Assembly: GCA_963942565.1 (NCBI GenBank)
Contig: OZ012693.1
Location: forward strand, 556,820-620,819
Length of the DNA stretch: 64,000 nucleotides
DNA from: Maea johnstoni
Lineage: Eukaryota; Annelida; Polychaeta; Spionida; Magelonidae
Reading direction: 5' to 3'
Translations under genes and position numbers: made by a program
Shown: in pieces, positions 57,714-64,000 of the stretch
Layout: the number at the start of each line of letters is the position of its first letter
Position numbering within the stretch: the stretch's first letter is position 1
Notes under the pieces: generated by a model
Told to the model about the DNA's origin: nothing
Database searches by the model: none
What the model saw: only the letters and a program-made list of their open reading frames with translations

Positions 57714-58013
57714 CTAATAAATAGAAAAACTACTGTGAAAACAAAAATAATACTTATAAGTAGGATTTACTAGTCCCTGTAGTGTAGAATATTTGTGAAT
57801 GGAAATGTTGACAGAAACGAGAGACATAGACGGGTCGCTGCGCAATTCAATAGACCACTGGGCTCTGGAGGCATCAGCCGTGAATGTATTGCCGATATAT
57901 AATGTCATATATGAGTCATGGAAACACGTGACCAGCATCTTGTGGCCCACACTGCCAACATTATAGGAGACACCAAGTGTAATCTTGATATGGAAGTCAA
58001 TAACCTGGCCCAT
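57714..58013 (-). CDS. Unidentified open frame, possibly an exon of an extracellular protein
   Basis: A 99-codon minus-strand frame starts MGQVIDFHIKITLGVSYNVG and contains GHKMLVTCFHDSYMTLYIG and ADASRAQWSIELRSD. The residue mix is that of real protein rather than repeat translation, with alternating beta-strand character. An acceptor-like CATTCAG lies 30 bp upstream of the ATG. No family recognised, and no partner exons found. It could equally be a pseudogene or a transposon piece. Confidence 0.3.
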   Translation of the reverse strand: MGQVIDFHIKITLGVSYNVGSVGHKMLVTCFHDSYMTLYIGNTFTADASRAQWSIELRSDPSMSLVSVNISIHKYSTLQGLVNPTYKYYFCFHSSFSIY

Positions 58014-58389
58014 GTTAGAAACGAAAAATGATTCTGAATGGATTTAAATATTAGCATCTCTTGATTGTCTGCAAATCTATCTGCCCTCACAATTACAAAA
58101 TCATACCAGATATAAAGAACATAAGATACAAAATAAATATAAATGGTGCTCACCAGAAACGATAATATAAAGTAAGACAATCATAGAAGTATGGAAAGGC
58201 TGAGAGAAACTCATCGAGATGCTATTTACAAAAGTAATTGATAAGAAGCCATACGGTTACCACTGTGGTAAGGTTCTTTTGAAAATTGTACTTTGCATCA
58301 ATACAGAAAGAGAGTTAATAACAAATGCAATGTACTAAAGGAATCCGCATCATTGTGAACGGGTTTGTGCCGCAGTCAGTCAGAGGCGC

Positions 58390-59100
58390 ATGCTCCGTAT
58401 CACCCAGCAGGCCAAGAGGAAGATTCACATCATGGCGCTAAATACCGAGGAAAATATCAGTATCTCAAACGAAGAGATTTTAAGTACATTCAGGCATCTT
58501 CGAGAACAGAATTTCATTTTCGTAGATTTAGACATCATCTCGGAAAATATAAAACTCATACGGGGTCTTATTTCCAAGCACACTGGTAAGTTTACATGTA
58601 GAGTCAGACTGACTCGCCTTTTTATGCTTTCACCGCATTGGCATTCTAGTGCATCTTCAATTTCATGCTTGCACAGATCAATTTTAAAAGTTTTGCCTTT
58701 ATCACAAAGATATCCCCAACACAGGAACTACCTACAAACTTACGGCGCGATATTCGAGATGGAGCAGCGTTTCTCAAACTTTCGAGTTGTGGGAATGATT
58801 TTCTTACTAAGGTCAATACTCATATGTTGTGAGATATACAGGATAGATAACATATCTTATATCTATTGAAACTTTGCGTTGGGAATAAGACACTACGTAT
58901 TTCTCCATTAGTGCACCGAGATTATGGAATGCGCTTCCACAACAGCTGAAGGATTCTACATCGTGTCAGGCCTTCAAGAAGTTTCTCAAAACACCTTTTC
59001 AGGCTCGCCCATTGAGGCGTTGTTGACTATGACTCAAACTATGACAATATGCAGCGCTTTTGAACATTTAATGAATGGAAATGGCGCTATATAAATTCCA

Positions 59101-59159
<59 letters not shown>

Positions 59160-61782
59160 CATTATTATTGCACTCCTCGAGGAAATACTGTTTTAAAGTT
59201 TTACTGAAAATACATTTCAACATGGCTTGACTTTTGCACGATTTTCTTGCGAAACAAATGGCCTGACTTTTGCACGTAATTTTGCACGTTTTCGTGTTGA
59301 AAAAGATTGCCTGAATTTTGCACGTTTTCTTTGAGAAATAAATGGCCTGAACTATATACGATTATGTTGCTAATCAAATGGCCTGACATGTACACTTTTT
59401 CGTAGCAAAAGTAATACCTAGACTTTTGCATGCTTCCATTGCGAAAAAAATGTCCCGAATTTTGCACGTTTAAGTTCGAAAGAAATGGCCAGAATTTTAT
59501 ACTTTTTTGTTCGTGAATACTTAGAGAACTTAGAGAAACAAATTTCTTGACTTTCGCATGTTTATTTGTGCATTAACAGGCATCATAGCCGTACTGAAGG
59601 GCAATGGCCGCGGCCTGGGCGCCGTCCCGCTAGCGCGACACTGTAAGGCACTGGGGGTGGAACGGGTTGCCATGGGAACGCTCTCAGAGGGAGCCATTCT
59701 CCGTCAGGCTGGTATTGAGGGCACCATACACGTATTTGGTAAGTTCTCATAAAATACAACACATTGTATTAAGAAGGGTACAGTGAGGATACCAAAAAAC
59801 GCATACTAGTATTATTTATAAATATTAAACACATATCATATCAACTTTTATCCCACAACTTGCATGCATATAAGATGAGTATTATGACAATATATATACA
59901 TTTAAAGCTATCATATGGGATACTAAAGACATATAAAATAAGTATATGGTAAGTTATCGCGCAAAAAATCAATGCATTAAATGTGGGGACAAAGTAGCTC
60001 ATTTGGTTAGGTGTCGGACTAGTAATCAGAGGGTCGCTGGTTCGATTCCCGGCCACTCCGGGCACTTTGGTCGTTCTTGGGCAAAACAGTTTATTCCATA
60101 TTGCTTCAGTCTACCCAGCTGCAAAATGGGTACCTAGCATAAATAAGGCAGTGCTTAGAGTGTGTGTGCTATATGCTGCCAGTTGCTCTGGAATATCCTA
60201 TTTATAGGATTATGCTGCTTTGAGGTGTGTTTTGGGACAGGGCTTTTAACTGGCTTGCAATGGTACCCATCACCTTAATATGGATTGTCTATCATTGGTG
60301 CGGTGGTTTTCGCCGGGTACTCCGGTTTCCACCACTACTTACAACTTGGCTAGTCACGAATTAGCCACACTTGGCATAAATGTGACGAAAAAAAAAGATT
60401 CAATGTAATGTTTGCTAGGTTGTTGATATCGTACTAGTAATTTATACCCAGAACTATGAAATCTGTTGTCAAGGCGTTGCCACATTTACCCCTTAAGGCA
60501 TGCTTCTCTCCCTTGACGGAGATGTCATCCCCCTGTCAATATCCCCTTCAAGGTTTGATTGGGTTTGAAATGTGACCATTTTGTCAACGTATGATATAGA
60601 ACCCTCATTTAGAAGTTTAATCACGTTGATACACCTGATCTCATAATTAAAACGTTAAAAGCATTCATATGTGTAGGACCATTCTATAGTTAAAAGCTTA
60701 ACTAATGACACTCTAATATGGATTTTAATCTATTTTCTAATATGGCAGAGTAAAATACTTAAATACTATCTAACATAGAGAGCGGTCTCTAATCCTGGGG
60801 CCTGTTTGTATCATTTTCTCCTTTTGTTTTTTGACTCATGCAGGTTTGAGCCTTTTTAAATCTGCGCGTTTGTCTAGAGTAACTCTCCCTTATAGCACAT
60901 AGCAGAGGTTCTTTTGTACAACTCCCACAGGCAAAGTATCTAATGTGTGTCTGGTTTGTTGATTAAGTAAATAATATAGGTTTTTTGTATATATACTTGA
61001 ACAACTTTACCTGGTTCGTTCAAGTTTCAGCCTCTTTAATCTGAGTGCGTATGACTAGTTGAATACTTTTATATAGCACGAATCAGAGGCGGTTAATTTA
61101 ACTTACAACTCCCACAGGCATTGTTTCAAAGGTGTGTCTGGAGTAATGGATATTTTAACTCAGTAAGGGTTCCTGTCTTATATAGGAGCAGCATAGACTT
61201 TCCGTTTCTGTTCTTTATTTGTATCATTTTGTAGTAACTAATTCAGTTTGTAAGCTCAGTTAGCAGTATTATGTTATGTTCAGAGTTCACTTCAGTCCTA
61301 CTTTTTGGTTATCTTTTGTTATTATGATAATGCTTTATGTGATATGTATGATTTTGTAACTTGAGTTACAGCAAATAAACATACTACTACTACTTGTTTA
61401 GGTAGGCATGTAGAAATTCTGTATTTGGTTGAGCTGGAGAAACTTCCAGACTTAACGGAGTGTTGATATGCCCCGAATACCGGTACTAGTAATGTAATGT
61501 AATGTTTATTGACCATATGTTATATATGAAATTACAAATTACATAAATAATCACAAAATCAGAAAATGAATAAACATTTTGAACTTGAAAAAAAAGATAG
61601 GGTAACCATCAATACTTTTGGCTTTAACTTAATAGAAAGAACAAACATACTTTATACAGGTTAATTACGGTATTGTGGTATGTACATATGTATGCGAGCT
61701 TAGTATGCATTGCATAAGCTAGTGGAGAAGAGAGGCATACACAACTACACGTCAACTAAATTGTTAAGATAAACCAAAAAAG

Positions 61783-61816
<34 letters not shown>

Positions 61817-62466
61817 TGTATGTATGTATGTATGTATGTATGTGTGTATAACGTGTATATATGTATGTATGTGTATAAATGTTTGTATACATGTATGTGT
61901 GTATGTATGTGTGGAAACGTGTATGTAAGTATCTATGCACATGTGTATGTATGTATGTGCGTGTGTGCGTGTGCATGTCTGTATGAATGTATGTATGGAT
62001 GTATGTATTTATGTATATGTATACGTATGTGTATGTATGAACGCGTATGCATGTGTGTGTGCTGTTTTAGTTTTCATGTTGTAATGATGCCTTTATTGGT
62101 AGGAAATATGTATGTATTGCCCTTGTCGCTACAGGATCTGCCGCGGCTGTTCACATACCCGGCCTGGTGGAACACGACCTCCTGCCCTCCGTTAGCGACC
62201 TGCATTTCCTTGAGAATCTCGTTGATTATCACAGAAGAAATAAAACTAAGGTACAGTAATTGTTAGAAATAAGTGATAGCTTCACGCAATACAATTTAAT
62301 TTTCTTCCCCATTTGTTGCATTAAGGCATTCAGTGTGCTTGACATGAAGGACCCAACTAAAACATTGCCATTTCAAGAGCTTCTTTTACTATCTGGATCC
62401 TCCATAAACATCTGTCCATTGAATATTTTAATGCGCGTTTGCGAAGTATAGGTAAAAAGGGCTTAC

Positions 62467-62551
<85 letters not shown>

Positions 62552-62573
62552 ATCATCATCATTATTATTATTA

Positions 62574-62627
<54 letters not shown>

Positions 62628-63900
62628 TGTTAGTCCTTACACAAGTTTCTGTGTACACATCAATGCCTATTCGAACAGTTCGATATATGTGTGTTCACCA
62701 CTTATACATGTAACAGAACTATTCACATTTACGAAGATGGCAAATGGACCTGATTGTACCAGGTGGCATGGTCTCCTTTTAAATATAGTCCCTTGGGTAG
62801 GTTTGACTACATAATTTACTTACTGTTTAATGATTAATGTGTCCCAAATACCTATCAAAGTGAATACACCTATTCAGGTACATCTAGATGAATGATTCAT
62901 ATCACAGAATGGTTGATATTGATCGTGTTTCAGATGACGTCAGTGTGCCTCAAGGTTGATTGTGGCCTGTCGCGCCATGGCTGTTTATGGCCTGATTTGG
63001 AGAAACATGTGACAGTAAGTATTTTGCAAGAGAACATAATCACCCTTCTGCTTCTGGTGACTCGTTTGGCCAATACGAGATGATGCAAAAATCTGAAAAA
63101 TGAATGAAACCATTGCACATGGGTACTTATCGGAGAGTACTCAGTGAAAGCTATCCAATGAATGCCAGCACTACAAGGTTTAAATTTCAAAAAATAAATT
63201 GCGTCCTTGTGCTTTGGATGAAAGTAACCTCAGCATTTTAAGGAATAATTTTTGCTTGTGAATGTTTTTAGTATTGGAAGGGCTGAACATTCTATGCCAG
63301 CCTTCACTTTGACCCAATAGTTGGCTGGCAATGCCCAAGATGCAACAACAGAGGGATACTGTTACACTACAGTTGTGGCATTTCTAGGATACTACAATGT
63401 AGATCTAGTATAAGGGCATGGTAGAGTAGGTAAAATGAGACTGATTGGTCGATGAAAGAAGGTTTTCATTTTTTCAACAAATTGATCATTGTAGAGTATT
63501 TGAAAATCGGATGACTGCCTGACTGAAGTGTAGGATTGATAAAAAGTGTAGGATAAAACTACAGATAATTTCATCTGGATATGTTACAAATTAGTTTATG
63601 TTAGACCTAAAACTAGCACAGCTTTACCTTTTAATAGTGCCAGTTCCGTAGTGGACACTTATTAATGATTATTTATAGTACTTTCTATTTCCTATGATAT
63701 TTTGCTTGCATGCAAATGTAGGATGGCCATCAGTCTCTGAGATCTGCATGTACATGTATAGATAACATTTCGTTCCTTAATTAGTACTGCCAGGAGCACG
63801 GTGTCCCTGTGGACAGCATCTACAGCCACCTGCCCCATGATGACGCTGACCAGCTCAGACCACGTGTTCAGGAATTTGTGAAAATCACCAAAAAGTACAG
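58390..63900 (+). CDS. Alanine racemase-like PLP enzyme, N-terminal part
   Basis: Exons 58390-58585, 59580-59738, 62135-62250, 62934-63014 and 63785-63900 (GT-AG, phases 1,1,0,0) run out of the window. They encode the N-terminal PLP-binding barrel of the alanine racemase fold (interconversion of L- and D-Ala). FVDLDIISENIKLIRGLI matches the family's D-aL--N---lr start. IIAVLKGNGRGLGAVPLARH is the PLP-lysine motif (usually VvKAnAYGHG). VAMGTLSEGAILRQAGI, CLKVDCGLSRHGCL (usually hlKvDTGMnRlG) and IYSHLPHDDAD (usually gifSHfa-ADe) follow in the correct order. The motif keeps the lysine but replaces the usual Tyr and His of AYGHG. The C-terminal beta domain with the second catalytic Tyr lies outside. 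The start could be the ATG at 58390 (MLRITQQAKRKIHI, basic amphipathic, perhaps mitochondrial) or at 58432. Function as alanine racemase is inferred. Confidence 0.82.
58895..59170 (+). mobile_element. LINE 3' end (CR1/L2-like) with ATT tail
   Basis: Encodes APRLWNALPQQLKDS followed by QAFKKFLKT, the typical last residues of CR1/L2-clade ORF2, then GCGCTATATAAATT and an (ATT)n tail (59098-59170). Lies in intron 1 of the racemase gene. Confidence 0.85.
59215..59565. repeat. ~49-bp minisatellite beside racemase exon 2
   Basis: About seven imperfect copies of a unit like AAATGGCCTGACTTTTGCACG with TTTTCTTGCGAA; it ends 15 bp before the acceptor of exon 59580. Confidence 0.88.
59991..60400 (+). 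mobile_element. tRNA-derived SINE, nearly complete
   Basis: Starts with a tRNA-like head (A box TAGCTCATTTGGTTAGG, B box GGTTCGATTCC at about 60038-60048). It continues with CAGTCTACCCAGCTGCAAAATGGGTACCT, a body segment I recall from the MetaSINE group (attribution unverified). It ends with GCGGTGGTTTTCGCCGGGTACTCCGG, ATAAATGTGACG and an A-rich tail. Reverse copies at 11510-11860 and a decayed one at 31165-31300 share the tail. Confidence 0.85.
60401..61780. other. Racemase intron 2, unique and lightly repetitive
   Basis: No exon recognised. Two related blocks (60840-60960 and 61010-61145: CAAGTTTCAGCC/GCAGGTTTGAGCC, ACTCCCACAGGCA, GGTGTGTCTGG) form a ~180-bp imperfect duplication. Confidence 0.5.
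61786..62060. repeat. (TATG)n microsatellite and derivatives
   Basis: Pure TATG units at 61786-61840 pass into degenerate TATG/TGTG units to about 62060. Confidence 0.95.
62467..62627. repeat. (ATT)n trinucleotide repeat
   Basis: About 160 bp of ATT with a short ACC(ATC) interruption near 62546. Confidence 0.96.
63039..63240 (+). mobile_element. TTAA-type MITE (family A), diverged
   Basis: CACCCTTCTGCTTCTGGTGACTCGTTTGGCCAATACGAGATGATGC...CCTCAGCATTTTAAGG; starts 24 bp after the donor of the racemase exon ending at 63014. Terminal TTAA lost. Confidence 0.8.
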
Positions 63901-64000
63901 GTATACTCTTTTCATTGCTTCTTATATTTGATTAAATTATCATCACACCTTACAGGATGGATAGGTACTGTTTAATGCACTATTACCCATAGCAGTTAAT

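Noticed and set aside
59996-60070. Functional tRNA gene
   Set aside because: A and B boxes are present, but the head runs directly into a SINE body and tail that occur elsewhere in the window; taken as a SINE.
61745-62266. His/Thr and Tyr/Val/Cys-rich frames
   Set aside because: TATG microsatellite translations; only 62135-62250 is a true exon and it is read in another frame.

Overview
The window looks like gene-bearing nuclear DNA of an invertebrate animal. It has short exons with GT-AG introns, conserved animal genes, AT-rich introns full of small DNA transposons, and long TA, GA and ATT microsatellites. Two assembly gaps are present (1-63 and 48801-49000). The species cannot be proved from the sequence. 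My best guess is an invertebrate deuterostome, possibly amphioxus. The reason is that minisatellites spanning exon-intron edges, which are striking here, have as I recall been described in amphioxus; I could not check that.

Layout. 1-11.9 kb has no recognised gene; it holds microsatellites, two odd palindrome-rich elements, a 1.33 kb transposon with a 9-bp target duplication, SINE pieces and TTAA-type MITEs. 12.0-13.2 kb (+) encodes a small single-pass membrane protein whose last codons seed a 55-bp minisatellite running to 15.5 kb. 17.9-21.5 kb (-) is MZT1 and 22.8-34.9 kb (+) is BORA. They lie head to head with 1.37 kb between start codons, the same arrangement as in human, and both act at the mitotic centrosome/spindle. 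35-41.5 kb has no recognised gene. 41.6-48.6 kb (-) is the 3' half of a CPVL-type serine carboxypeptidase, including two similar versions of one exon. 50.9-55.3 kb (+) is GOLT1, lacking only its short first exon. 58.4-63.9 kb (+) is the N-terminal part of an alanine racemase-like PLP enzyme that runs off the window.

The most unusual pattern is that six exon edges in four genes (small TM gene, BORA twice, CPVL twice, GOLT1) have been tandemly copied. The copies include the splice site (or, in the TM gene, the stop codon) and always lie on the intron or 3' side, leaving the true exon at the end of the series. The largest array, in GOLT1, has 22 extra 77-bp units, each with a TTTAG/GTAAGT junction. 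Mobile DNA is abundant: a TTAA-flanked MITE family with about ten copies, an hAT-type MITE family with 8-bp target duplications, TA-flanked MITEs, fold-back elements, a tRNA-derived SINE and CR1/L2-like LINE tails. One hAT element sits only 15 bp upstream of a BORA 3' splice-site AG boundary.
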